64,000 bases of DNA from Thermothielavioides terrestris NRRL 8126 (taxonomy: Eukaryota > Ascomycota > Sordariomycetes > Sordariales > Chaetomiaceae): positions 3,940,001-4,004,000 of the forward strand of contig NC_016458.1 of assembly GCF_000226115.1 (NCBI RefSeq), in the 5' to 3' direction. The notes under the pieces were generated by a model, which worked only from the letters and a program-made list of their open reading frames with translations, was not told the DNA's origin and ran no database searches. This document shows positions 31,941 to 42,264 of this stretch, piece after piece. Numbering within the stretch: position 1 is the stretch's first letter; every line of letters begins with the position of its first letter. Made by a program: the position numbers and the translations under genes.

Positions 31941-32395
31941 GATGAGAGATGCGGGCGGGCGAAGAGATTCAATTGATTTTTTCCTGAGAATTGACAGGAG
32001 GGGTAAAATCTGGGTTGGAGAGAAATTTTTTTCCCCGGAGTGGTTGGGAGACGAGAGACAGGTGGGAAACAGAAGGCTGGGCGTGCGATTGCGAAAAAAT
32101 CACAGCTTATCGCAAAAATAAAGCGGGTCGCGGGCGGTGTGAAACACACCGCATGCCAAGAGCAACCTGACTTGCCAAGCCTTGCAGCCTGTGGATTGAG
32201 GCAGCAATAACTGACCTTGGTGGATGGGAGCTTGGACCCGCAGCAGCGGCACTGCTTGCCGACGCAATTGAGCATCTTCAAGCCGGGCGACTCCGCGACT
32301 CCATTGCTGGGCCGACCGAACTCTGCTGTCCAACACCCACGACAAAGCCACCTTACGCCAACCACAGGAATTCTAGGATTGGCGAGCACAGAATC
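31941..32395. promoter_or_regulatory. Divergent promoter region, nucleolin / NDUFB7
   Basis: 455 bp. A/T-rich homopolymer-like runs (tttttccctg, gaaaaaatcac) occur near 31975-32110. No TATA box. Confidence 0.45.
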
Positions 32396-32843
32396 ATGCC
32401 GACCCCCGAGTCCGAGGCCTTCCTGGCCAAGAAGCCCACGGTCCCGCCGACCTTCGACGGCGTCGACTACGACGACACGAAGCGCCTGAAGCAGGCGCAG
32501 GACGCCATTATCCGCGAGCAATGGGTGCAGGTCATGATGGGCCGGCTAGTGCGGGAGGAGCTGAGCAAGTGCTACTACCGGGAGGGCGTCAATCACCTGG
32601 AGAAGTGCGGCCGGCTGCGAGGTTAGTTCATAGTTCATGTTCGCGGGAGGAGACGGAGGGCCACGGGCGCTGCGCGCATTGTGCAGCGGCAGTCTTTGGG
32701 GACAACGGACAGGCAATTATCGCTTGTCGCAGGGTGCTGACACCGGCGCAGAACGGTATCTCGAGCTGCTCAAGAACGCCAAGGTCAAGGGCTACCTTTT
32801 CGAACAACAGAACTACTGGTCGAAGGACTTTGGGAAGCAATAA
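32396..32843 (+). CDS. NDUFB7: NADH:ubiquinone oxidoreductase subunit NDUFB7 (B18)
   Basis: Exons 32396-32621 and 32752-32843 encode 105 residues, normal for this accessory subunit on the intermembrane-space side of mitochondrial complex I. The central block is VREELSKCYYREGVNHLEKC; exon 2 completes it with ERYLELLKNAKVKGYLF. Only one cysteine pair is visible here; the vertebrate protein has twin CX9C motifs, so the fungal form looks reduced. Donor GTTAGT, acceptor CAG with a CTGAC branch point. As usual for B18, there is no cleavable presequence. Confidence 0.9.
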
Positions 32844-33287
32844 GCTGTTAGTGACTTGGAAGTTCTATCGAACTGCCAAGCGCTCAGGACTGGGCACAGG
32901 TCTGTCCCTGTGCATGGCTACAGGACGGAGATGCGCTGTGAGGCGCATGCACTGGGCAGGGCTGACTGAGGGCGGAGTATGGAATCCCAAATTTCTGGGG
33001 TTCGATCGTACATAAAAGCTATTGATTGAAACCTGTAAAACACCACGATCAGATTGCCCAATCGGTTACTCGCAGATTTGATGGTTCCATACAAGTCTCC
33101 CATCTATCGGTGTGTCATGGATCATCCGTTGCGCTGGGACATGGGACTGCTCGAAACTGCGCACTTGGTCCTTCTCGCCGCCCGTAGAAATTTTTAGCTC
33201 CCCCCCAATTCAAGCCGCAATGCCGCATCACCTGCAACTTCCAGCCAGCGAAGCAAACCTAATCACTCGCCTGCACCTACACACACC
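32844..33287. other. Intergenic region between NDUFB7 and mL54 genes
   Basis: 444 bp between two rightward genes: 3' UTR of the first and promoter of the second. No other feature seen. Confidence 0.5.
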
Positions 33288-34192
33288 ATGATCTGCCGAA
33301 CTTGTCTCCGACGAGCCGCAGGGCTTAGTGCCCGGCAAATACCGGCCGCCCGAGCTTTCAGCACAACCCTCGGGGCGCGCAACGCGGCCCCGTCGCCAGT
33401 CGCGGCCGCGCCCGCACCCACAGCAGCCGCAGCAGCCGCAGCAGCAGCAGCAGCAGCAGCAACGGCCAGCGCCGAGTCGACACCCGACCTCAAGCCGCTG
33501 ACGCCGCCGCCGGCCGACGCGAAGGCCGCGCCACGCTCGTCCTGCCCCGCGGGCACGGTGCTCAACGGCCTGAACTACTTCAAGGGCAAATCCGACCCGG
33601 TTGCGCTGGAGGACGACGCCTACCCGGACTGGCTGTGGAACTGCCTCGAGGTGCAGAAGAAGGCGACCGACACGTCCGACACGGACGTTGGCGACGAGTT
33701 CTGTGCGTCATATCTTCTTCTTTCCTCCCTCCCTTCCCCCAACCTCCTCCTCCCCCCTTCCCCCCCTCCTCCCCTCCTCGCCTTTCCCCCAAACACCTCC
33801 TCACTTCGTTTCTCCCCGACTTTGCTGCAAAGCCGCCTCGGCCCCTTGCTTTTCCACCCGAGACGACGTTCAAAACAAACAAACACAACGTGACTGACTG
33901 ACTGACACACCTCTCCGCCTGCCCCCCTCGCACAGCCAAGTCCAAGAAGCAGCGACGGCTTGCGCTCAAGCGGCAGCGGCAGCAGGAGGCCAAGCTGCTG
34001 GCGTCGGGCGACCTGGAGGCGCTGGCGCCCAAGATCCCGCTGCAGAAGCAGACGGTCAACCTGCCGGCGGCGGAGCCGGGCAACCTGCGGCAGGCCATCG
34101 AGGCGGTCGAGAAGCGCGAGGAGCTGCGCCAGGCCATGCGCAAGGAGCGCCGCGCCAAGATCAAGGAGAGCAATTACCTCAAGGCCATGTAA
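33288..34192 (+). CDS. MRPL37: Mitochondrial large ribosomal subunit protein mL54
   Basis: Exons 33288-33702 and 33936-34192 give 223 residues. The N-terminus ([21 protein letters not shown]) is a mitochondrial presequence. An Ala-rich run from a GCA/GCC repeat (33420-33470) and a Pro-rich linker follow. The mL54 core is [19 protein letters not shown] followed by [13 protein letters not shown], which continues into a basic helix ([20 protein letters not shown]) and ends [14 protein letters not shown]. The 233-nt intron is almost entirely pyrimidine (33718-33850), which keeps all three forward frames open across part of it. Yeast names this protein Mrpl37. Confidence 0.92.
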
Positions 34193-34770
34193 GGCCTCCC
34201 GTGGTTTTGGGGGGGGAAGGGGCGCTCGCTTACTTGCTTGCAAGCTTCTTCTCCTTTCTTCCTCACGGGGGTTGGGAGGGGGGTGTTTGGGGTGGTGTCC
34301 GCAGGTTTGGAATCTGGGTTGAGTGGATGTTGTGTTTTGTAAGGACGACGACGGGATATCTCGGGTCCCGGGTGTGTGTATATGTATAAGCACCTTGTAT
34401 TGTATGTAGAATCCGGCACCGGTACACCATGGCAAAGAGTGTGGTCTCTATCGTTCAATTTCTCCGCTGTTTGACCCGACGAGAAGTAGCCCATCATAAC
34501 TATACCCGGCCTTAAACATCATCGCTGTGCGGGCCACAACGCCTCAAGGTCTTTGCGCTGCTCCTCACCAGAAGCCAATCAAGGTCTATAAACCCCTTTG
34601 CTCACACAACAATACTTGGTTACTGGCCCAAACTTGGGGCTCTGTAATGAGCTTCCCAGACGCCGAGCTGGCGTCATGCCCTATCCTATCAACCCCTCAC
34701 TGCCGTTTGAAGTGGGCCCTCGCACTCCGGATGGCTGCTGCTCCTCCTCAGCGGGTGGAACTCGGGGCGC
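34193..34770. other. Convergent 3' intergenic region
   Basis: 578 bp between the convergent mL54 and TAF7 genes. A G-rich stretch at 34200-34290 lies in the mL54 3' UTR. No gene seen. Confidence 0.5.
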
Positions 34771-36107
34771 CTAATCCTCCTCCACTTCGCCGAGGACCGA
34801 CATCTTGAGCAGGATCTCCGACTTGACGTTCCGAATGTTGCTTTCCAGGCGCTTCCGCATGATGGGCTGGACAGACGCGGCAAGCTGAGACTCGTACTCC
34901 TTGAGCCTTTTTCTCAGGTTGGCGATCTGGTTGCGCACGCCAGCATGACTGTCCTCGCCCTCGTCGCCGCCGTCGCCTCCTTCCTCTTCTTCATCTTCGT
35001 CTGATTCTTCTTCGTCGGCACCCTCTGCCTCCGCCTGCTCCTCTTCTTCTTCTTCCTCCTCCTCGACCTGGGGAAGGGGGGTGCCGGCGGTAGCGGTGCC
35101 GGGCGTGACAGCATCGAGCGCGGCTCCGGGGGTGGCGAGGTCCATGGCAGGCGTCTCTGCTGCTTCCAAGAACTCGGCCTCGAGGGCCGCATCGTCGACC
35201 TCGAACTCTTCCTCCAGTTGCTGCTCCAAGCCGGCGTTGCCAAAGTAGTCGTCCGCCTCTCCCTCGGCATCCTCCTCATCCTCCTCTTCTTCCTCCTCCG
35301 CGGCCGTGTCGTGCCGTCTGTTATCGATCCACTCTGTCCGGACGCTCACCGCTGCGCGGTCGGCAGCAAGCAACCGTTCCACCTCGGCCTCCTTGTTTTG
35401 AATTTCCAACCTGCTTAGACGCTTGCGGAACCGGCGGTGTATCGCATCGTGCATGGGAGGTGTGATCCCGTGAGGCCACCGATAGCCGTGCTCCACCGCC
35501 TTAGGCAGCGGTGCAGTCTTTGCCTCCTCCTCGCTCTGGACAGGAGCGAACACCAGAAGCATCTGGCAGATGTCGGACGACTTGACCATAGCCTTCTTAT
35601 CCCATGTCTTCATGCCTTCCGTGATGGTTGGGAGGTCCAGGAGGACGGCGGCGAACATCTGGCCCAGGACGGTCACCACGGCCCGGCGACCTTCCTCGTC
35701 CAACCATTTGAGCTGAAAATCCGCACCCCCTTGCGATTTTGGCACGCCGATCTTCCGCTCTTGTACGCATTTTCGGAGGTATTCGCAATGCTCGCCCGGC
35801 ATCATGCGGAACAGGAAGTTTTCCTCGATGACCGGATCTTCCTCGCGATCCTCCGCCTCTGAGTCGTAACCCTCGCCGAGCGGCTTGTGGGGTATCCGGC
35901 CGGCAGACTTAAGCCTGAGCGTCGGTTGCCTGACAAGCGCCGGCGTTGGCGGCTTGAGTGTGATCTTAGTCTTCTTAAGCTGGGGCTCCACGGCGGCGCC
36001 GTTAGCCGGAGGGCCGTTCTCCAGCTCGTCCTCGCTGTCATCCCTCGTCCGCTTCTTCGCCGATGGCTTCGGGATTCGCACGGTTTTAGCGCTGGAAATT
36101 TTGAGGA

Positions 36108-36162
<55 letters not shown>

Positions 36163-36435
36163 GCCGCTGGTCGTGATTGTCGCCGCAGGTAGACCCCCGA
36201 GGTTTGGCGGATTCAAGTCGGCCGAAGTCGCCGGCTGTGATTTAGACACCAACTTAATCTTCGGCGGCCCTTGAGATGGAGTAGGCGGCGCCGGGGAGGC
36301 GGGCTGGTGAAATGACGAGTTGGGTGTGACAATCGAAGAAGCGGCAGTGGTCGTGATAGAGGGACCCGACGGCTTGCTGGTGATTTTCAAGCTGGGAAGC
36401 CGCTTGAGAGGCGGCGGCGGCTGCGAATCCTCCAT
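34771..36435 (-). CDS. TAF7: TFIID subunit 7 (TAF7 / TAFII55)
   Basis: 554 residues in one exon from the ATG at 36435 (MEDSQPPPPLKRLPSLKITS); the frame stays open upstream, but the Pro-rich start fits the gene better. The conserved TAFII55 N-terminal domain spans about 205-350: EENFLFRMMPGEHCEYLRK, then ADFQLKWLDEEGRRAVVTVLG, LLDLPTITEGMKTWDKK and SSDICQMLLVF. The following GYRWPHGITPPMHDAIHRRF is also typical. Acidic low-complexity tracts and a C-terminal coiled coil (NQIANLRKRLKEYESQL) end the protein. A nine-unit CTCCTG microsatellite (36108-36161, + strand) encodes a Gly-Ala repeat. TAF7 binds TAF1 and controls its activity within TFIID. Confidence 0.92.
36108..36161. repeat. Hexanucleotide microsatellite (CTCCTG)x9 inside TAF7
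   Basis: Nine uninterrupted CTCCTG units, translated on the minus strand as a Gly-Ala repeat in the disordered N-terminal region. Length changes would keep the frame. Confidence 0.95.
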
Positions 36436-37245
36436 GTCGTTCAGCCGCGCTGGTGGATGCGAGGTGCAGGATTCCGTTCGAAGATGGGCGAGTGTAAACT
36501 GCGGCGAGGCTGGATGGAGAGCTGGAGAATAGAGCACGCCGATCGCACCAACAGTAGTAAGACTTGATGAACTATCTCTCGTAAGTACAGAAGAGATAAC
36601 AATTAGCCCTTTGTCCCATGAGAATCGCACTCGCGGCCGCAGATTTCGAAATTGGCCATTGTCGTCCGCCCATGCGAATGGGAGTTGACCAGAAAGGTGA
36701 CGCACAGCGCGTTGCGCTTGCAGCTAACTGTGGGTCTTCAGGCCTTGGCAGCGGAGCTCCCTGGTTGCGGCGGGGTGCAGCTGGCCAATGATGTGGGGCG
36801 ATTGCGCTAAATGGCCCACTTTTTCATCAAGTTGAACTTGCTTGCCTGTGTTGATGCTCAACCTCAACCTTAAATCAACATGAAAGTTCCAACACAGGAT
36901 TCATGTGCTGGCAGTACCACGGCGACCTTATGCTGACGCTGTGACTCTCATTTGGTTTGCCAGGCACTGCGTCTCGCAACGGAGTAAAGGACGGCCCGGG
37001 GCCGGCGAAGAAGGCTAGAGCGGGCGAGGTGGCCACGCATCGAAGAAGTTCAGCCCGCGATGACCGGGCGCAGTTGACCAGTTCGCCGAACAGCAATTGA
37101 GGGATTGTTCACATCATTTTCCAAGCCACGGCTCTTGAACTTTCCTTTTTTTCCCCTTCCGACGCTCAGCTGTGCGCTTCGTCCGTCCTACCCTCTCCTC
37201 ACACCGGCCACCTGTCGCCACTCTTCCAGAGCTCAGGCCATCAAA
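36436..37245. promoter_or_regulatory. Shared upstream region of the TAF7 and TAF3-like genes
   Basis: 810 bp between divergent start codons of two probable TFIID subunit genes. Pyrimidine-rich sequence (37135-37240) precedes the rightward ATG. No TATA box seen. Confidence 0.5.
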
Positions 37246-38077
37246 ATGACACCACCGCCGCCACTCTTCCACTCCTTCCTGCGCCCAGCCGTTCTTCAGA
37301 TCCTCCGCGCAACCGGCTACCACGGCGCCAAGATCTCCGTCATCGACTCCGTCACAGACCTCGCCGCGCGCTACCTCCTCCACCTGTGCCAGCTCACCGC
37401 TCTCTTCGCAGCGCACAACAACGACGAGCCACCTCCGCTGCTCTATCCCGACGGCAGCAGCGCCGCATCCGTGAATCCAGTCGTACCCGCGCCCACCATC
37501 GTCGACGTGCGGATGGCGCTGCAGCGGGCGGGCGCGCTCCTGCCCGAGCGCTGCGTGCAGGAGCAGGAGTATCTCGGCGGCGAGGAGGACATGCGGGGCG
37601 TGGAGGCGTTCATCGCCTGGGCGACGGGTCCTCTGAACCGGGAGATTGCGCGCATCGCGCTGGACGGGAACGACGAGGCCCGGGATTACCTCGACGGTGA
37701 GTACCAAGTCTCACGTGGCATTGTGGGATCGGGGATCTCGCGGCAGCGAAGAAAGAGATGCTGATCTGATTGGGATAGCTCTCAAGAAGAAACACAGCAA
37801 GAACGACGACGACTCCAAGTTCCTCGGCACGCTGCTCGGCCGGAGCATCGAGCACGGCGACGTGCTGGTCGAGGGGGGCGAGTGCCCGAGCATCTCCATG
37901 TGGGAGGAGCGGAGGCGGCTCGCGAGCCAGAAGCCGCCCGAGGCGCAGGGGCAGACGAAGGCCAGCGGCGCCCACGGCGTCGGCGACGGCGATGGCGAGG
38001 AGGATTCGCGGCCGCCCAGCTCCGGGCTTAGTTCGCTCGGGGATCGCAGCGTTGCGGATGAGATGGATCTGTCATAG
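37246..38077 (+). CDS. Histone-fold (Bromo_TP) protein, TAF3-like
   Basis: Exons 37246-37696 and 37779-38077 give 249 residues up to TAG. Residues ~5-65 (FHSFLRPAVLQILRATGYHG, then VIDSVTDLAARYLLHLCQLT) form a histone fold of the bromodomain-associated type found in TAF3, TAF8 and Spt7. A second block, about 85-115 (PTIVDVRMALQRAGALLPE), continues it. Exon 2 adds ALKKKHSKNDDDSKFLGTLLG and a disordered tail. The adjacent divergent TAF7 gene supports a TFIID role, which is inference; an Spt7- or TAF8-type partner is the alternative. The TAG lies inside a perfect inverted repeat and the same frame continues for 60 codons, so the true C-terminus is uncertain. Confidence 0.8.
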
Positions 38078-38089
38078 AATGACAGATCC
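38065..38089. repeat. Perfect 11-bp inverted repeat enclosing the TAG stop
   Basis: GGATCTGTCAT at 38065-38075, a 3-nt loop AGA, then its exact reverse complement at 38079-38089. The stop codon TAG occupies 38075-38077. In RNA this would be a strong hairpin with the stop at its tip. Confidence 0.95.
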
Positions 38090-38260
38090 AGGTCGCGCAG
38101 CGCCGCGGCGGCGACGGCGGCGGCAGCGGGACAGCGGGGTCGCTCGGGAGCGGCCAAGAGGCCTGGACGGGGAGGGAGCAAAACGGGAGGACTATCCGTG
38201 GAAAAGCATAGCGACGGCGTTAAGGCTCGGGGGAAGAAGGCGCGTGTCACGCAGAAGTGA
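38078..38260 (+). other. In-frame open extension after the TAF3-like TAG
   Basis: Sixty sense codons in the same phase as the upstream exon, then TGA at 38258-38260. The predicted tail is basic and Ala/Gly-rich, ending in a nuclear-localisation-like stretch (VEKHSDGVKARGKKARVTQK). It could be a readthrough tail, the remnant of a longer ancestral protein, or chance: GC-rich sequence here also leaves another forward frame and the opposite strand open. Confidence 0.4.
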
Positions 38261-38359
38261 TCTTGCGGCGCTTTGGGCGCCGGGTGAGAAAAGGGACGCG
38301 GAAATGATGAAAGAATGATGATCGAGCTTATATCGCAAGGATCACAGCAGGAAACATTC

Positions 38360-40892
38360 TCAATGTATAGCATGCTTTTTCGCTGACTGAACTACCGAAT
38401 TAATTTGACACAACAATTGTGTCAACATTGATTCCGTTCGGTTGCCCAGCACCGCTAGTCCAAGCAAGCCCTCCGGGATCAACGCTCCGACACGCGATCC
38501 AAATTGAAGGGCAGCGCTGATCAGCGCCAGGTGACTGAAGGCCTGCGGCGTGTTACCGAGCTGCTCGCCGCTGCGCGAGATCTCCTCGGAGAACATCATC
38601 AGGTGGTTCGAGAAGCTCAGCATGTTCTCGAACAGGTTGATGGCGCGCACCAGGTACTTGGGCTCGTAGACGGACGCCCGCGTCATGGCTTCCACCAGCC
38701 AAAATGTGCACATGCTAAAGGCGCCCTCGCGGCCGCCAACGCCTGTAGAAGGGAGGAAGGGAAGTCGTGTTAGCTAAATCAGGCTCCTAATTTTGCGTTT
38801 TGTCTTTCCTGGCCAAAAGAAAATAAAAACTCACCGTCTTCTGACAGCTCCGTGTTGTAGCGGTACACAAGCCCCGTGCTGGTCAGCCCGCCCTTCTCCG
38901 GCGGCAGCAGGATGCGGTCCATGGTGTTGAGGAAGCGCGGGTCGTTCGGGGCGATGAAGAAGACCAGCGGGGCGATCAGGATGGACGAGTCGAGCATGGT
39001 CCTGCTCTCGTAGCTCTGGATGAAGCACTTCATCTCCTTGTTGTAGCCCTTCTCCATGATCTCCTCGTACAGCCCGTCCCGGGCGGCGAGCCACTTGGCC
39101 CGGTTCGGGCAGGGGAAGTTGCGCTTGTCGGCCAGGCGCAGGCCGCGGTCGAAGGCGACCCACAGCATCACCTTGGAGTAGGTGAAGTTCTGCTTGTTGT
39201 TGCGCACCTCCCAGATGGACATGTCGGGCTGGTGCATGATGGTGAGCACGTAGTCGAGCATCTCGCGGACCGAGCACCACAGGTCCCAGTGGATCGGCTT
39301 GCCGTACTTATTGTACAAGTAGATGCCGTCCATGAGTTCGCCGTAGATGTCGAACTGCTGGTGGAACGCGGCGCCGTTCCCGATGCGCACCGGCTTGCTG
39401 CCCCGGTACCCGTCCAGGTGCGACAGCTCGCGCTCCGGTATGTCCGTCTCGCCCCTGATGGTGAACATGATCGGTAGCCCGCCGTCGGACACGCGCGACT
39501 TTTGGAAGCGCTCGCTGATGAAGTTCATGTAGGCGTCGGCCTCCTCGGTGAAGCCGAGGCGCAGCAGGATGTAGATGGTGAAGCTCGAGTCGCGGACCCA
39601 GGAGAACCGGTAGTCCCAGTTGCTTGACCTGAAATATTAGTGTGTCCCTTCGTTAGACCCGCTCGGTCTGAGGGCGAGGTCTGCTCACCGGACGCCGCCG
39701 ATGTCCTCGGGGATGGAGAAGGTCGGGGCGGCAATGATGGCGCCCGTCGGCTCGTACGTCATGAGCTTGAGGATCATGAGGCTCCGCGAGACCACCTCGC
39801 GCCAGCGGCCCTTGTACTTGCTCTTGGAGATCCAGTTGTACCAGTACGCCTGGGTGTCGTGCTGCTGGGTGTCGAGCACCGTGCTGGTGATGTTGTCCGT
39901 GTTGTGCTTCGGGAGGTCCTTGCGGAGCACGAACGACACGGCCTGGCCCTCGCAGACCTTGATGCTGGCCACGACGCCCTCGCCCAACATGCCGGGCTTC
40001 TGGACCTTCCTGAAGTGGACGGTGGGCCAGCTGCTGTCGTCGCTGTCCTCGCCACGGTCAATGGTGACGTCGAGTTGGAGCTGCACATCCTTGCTGTGGA
40101 AAGTCGCCGTCTTGCTCTGGGGGCTGTGCGGGAGGGCCTCGGCCTGGAGAATAGTGGTGGTGTGCGGCTCGGTCGCATACCCAAAGGCGGGGAAGATCTC
40201 GACGTCTAAGGGGGTCCGTCAGACGCCCTTTTCCTTCTGGGCCGCACGCCATGCGATACTTACCCATCTGCAAACAGCCGCGGATGCACTCGACGCGACG
40301 GACCAGCCACTGCTTCAGCTCCTCCTGCACGCTGGTCGTCTCTCGGAACGCGCTCTGCTTGGGGCCCTTGTAGGCGACCTTGGCGGTCTTGGGCCGGGGG
40401 AAGAAGTCGACGAGGTCGACCACGCCATCCTCGTGGATGTAGCGCGTCTGAAGGATGTTGGACGACGGCAGATACTGCTGCTTGGTGGTGCAGTTGAGGT
40501 TCGCGGCCGGGTGGATGCTGAAGTGGCCTCCTTTGTCCTTGTCCAGCAGGCGGCAGAAGACCGAGGGCGAGTCGAATTCGGGCCTGTAAGAGCGTTAACT
40601 ACCTATTACCACCATCGCCGCCACCATCATCATCACCACCACCACCACCACCACCACCACCGTTGGACCCCTCAGGGGGGAGCCCCCTTTCGACATGAGT
40701 GATGCCTGTTCATGATTGGCCGCGGGAACTGTGAGATGGAACTCACCAGCACATGAAATCGACACTGCCATCCATGCCCACCAAGGCGCAGGTCCTCATG
40801 TTGCCGATCAAGCCGTAATTCTCGATCGGAAGGTACCCGCCGCCATGGCTCCGCAGCTGGCTATCGGTGGTTTGGGTTGAGCAGGACGTCAT
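38360..40892 (-). CDS. Glycoside hydrolase family 15 protein, intracellular (glucoamylase/trehalase-like)
   Basis: Five exons: 40892-40747, 40583-40264, 40205-39689, 39628-38835, 38742-38360, encoding 719 residues. The N-terminal part ([20 protein letters not shown], then [21 protein letters not shown]) is the beta-sandwich domain seen in bacterial-type GH15 enzymes and mycobacterial trehalase. The catalytic (alpha/alpha)6 barrel contains [35 protein letters not shown] and a C-terminal [17 protein letters not shown], where family catalytic acids are expected. No signal peptide, unlike secreted fungal glucoamylases, so it is probably cytosolic. Substrate unknown; trehalose or short alpha-glucans are candidates. 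Intron 1 holds a CAC/CAT microsatellite (about 40627-40661). The frame also opens at a GTG at 40952; the ATG at 40892 is used. Confidence 0.9.
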
Positions 40893-41859
40893 GCCTTCGT
40901 TATTTGCCTTTTCTGCTTTCTGCTTGTGTGGTACGGGGTACCTCTGCTTCACATGTGCTTCTCGATACTGTGTATGATGTATATATACCTGATGTACTCA
41001 GTCGGACGCGGAACGTTGAGTCCTTTGTGTGGTTGGGTGCCGGCGTGTTGGTTGGGATGACTCGGTTTGACCGGAAGGACTGAATCGGGCACTGGCGGCG
41101 TCCGGCAGGACGAATGGACGAATGACGACAACAAAGGAAGCTAACTAATGCACTCCTGCCGATTTGAAGGATTTGAAGAGCGGGGATGCCAAGTATATGC
41201 GAAGCGGAAGCGTACACAAAACGGTGAACTTAGCAAAGGTAACCGCGACAAGATGGAACTCTTATGGGAAGGAATGTCCGTCTCTGCTGAGAAGGCAAGG
41301 CAGTGTAGGTGCCCGATTATACACTCAGGTATTGGCTGCGAACACTGCTTCCAGGCTGCGAGCTAGAGCTTCATCACACATCAAGGTCGCGCCGCTTCAA
41401 TGGATCTGGGTCCCAGCCTCCCAGCCCCGCAGGCGATGATCTCTGAATAGATTTCGATTTTAAGGGTCCAGCGCCATGCGACGCATCCGTGGCGGCCTGA
41501 CTCAGCACCCTGTTTATGCCATGGATGTGCGCCGAAAGCTCGTGTTAGGCGCGGATTGTGTGACGTCGATGTCAGTGGTTGCCCGCTGAGCATCCGCCAT
41601 GATGCAGCGCAAATGCGAGGCTGCGTGCAGTGTCAGTGGAAGGCGAGTGGAGAAGCTGGGTGTGGGTGGGGCTTGCAGCTCAGTCAGCACGCGGGGCAAG
41701 TCAGCTGGTGCCAGTCGTTTTCCCAATTTGTCATTTGTGAGGGTATCTTAGGCTTAGTAGCCACCGCCACAGTTGATCAGAGTCCGTTCACGCTCGAGAT
41801 TATCCCCTCAGCCGGTCACATCTCTTGTCGGGTCAAGGGTTTCTCGTCCGGTAGGGGTT
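40893..41859. promoter_or_regulatory. Upstream region of the GH15 gene
   Basis: About 970 bp. A TATATA-containing stretch lies at 40978-40986, about 90 bp upstream of the GH15 ATG, and could serve as its TATA element. No gene supported. Confidence 0.45.
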
Positions 41860-42050
41860 ATGGCTAAAGAGGTCCCGCCAAGACTAATTTCGGAGACTGC
41901 CGCTTACAAGTATTTACAATCGCTATAGGGTAAGCGGGGCCACGACGGGGCCTCGACGACTTCGAGCAACATCAACAACGAACAATCGCAAAGACTCGTT
42001 GCAACAACTTTACGAAACCTCAACTAAATCGAAAAAAAAGAAAACGAAGT

Positions 42051-42104
42051 TAACCCTCACCCTAACCTTGACCCTCACCCTAACCATAACCCTCACCCTA
42101 ACCA
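42051..42104. repeat. Three 18-bp telomere-like tandem units
   Basis: Three consecutive 18-bp units (42051-42068, 42069-42086, 42087-42104), each carrying CCCTCACCCTAACC with a one- or two-base change. They contain CCCTAA, the complement of the fungal telomere repeat TTAGGG, but are not a plain telomere array. Confidence 0.9.
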
Positions 42105-42129
42105 GCGGGGGGCTGGCGCCACCCCCCGC
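42105..42129. repeat. GC-rich hairpin inside the TIR element
   Basis: Arms GCGGGGGG and CCCCCCGC around a centre containing the palindrome TGGCGCCA. Directly abuts the telomere-like units. Confidence 0.85.
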
Positions 42130-42264
42130 ACCCCCGGCGAACTAACCCGTGGCTAACCCGTGGCGATAGTGCAAACCCCTTGGCGGTCTTGGCGGGGTAC
42201 TGACGCTGTAAAAACATTGCCGACAATTGGCCGAAATTAGTCTTGGCGGGACCTCTTTAGCCAT

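Larger units (their letters stand above)
41860..42264. mobile_element. 405-bp terminal-inverted-repeat element (MITE-like) with telomere-like repeats
   Basis: Positions 41860-41893 and 42231-42264 are perfect 34-bp inverted repeats of each other. The interior has no significant ORF, so the element is non-autonomous. It contains an A-rich segment (42030-42045), three 18-bp units of CCCTCACCCTAACC type (42051-42104), a GC hairpin (42105-42129) and an 11-bp tandem duplication (42142-42163). Target-site duplication is unresolved: flanks give only the dinucleotide AT, already counted in the repeat ends. It lies between the GH15 promoter and the transporter gene. No family assigned; a nested or fold-back structure is the alternative. 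Confidence 0.75.

Noticed and set aside
37711..38373. 220-codon frame opposite the TAF3-like exon 2
   Set aside because: Antisense shadow of GC-rich coding sequence; also a warning that the 60-codon forward extension could be open by chance.
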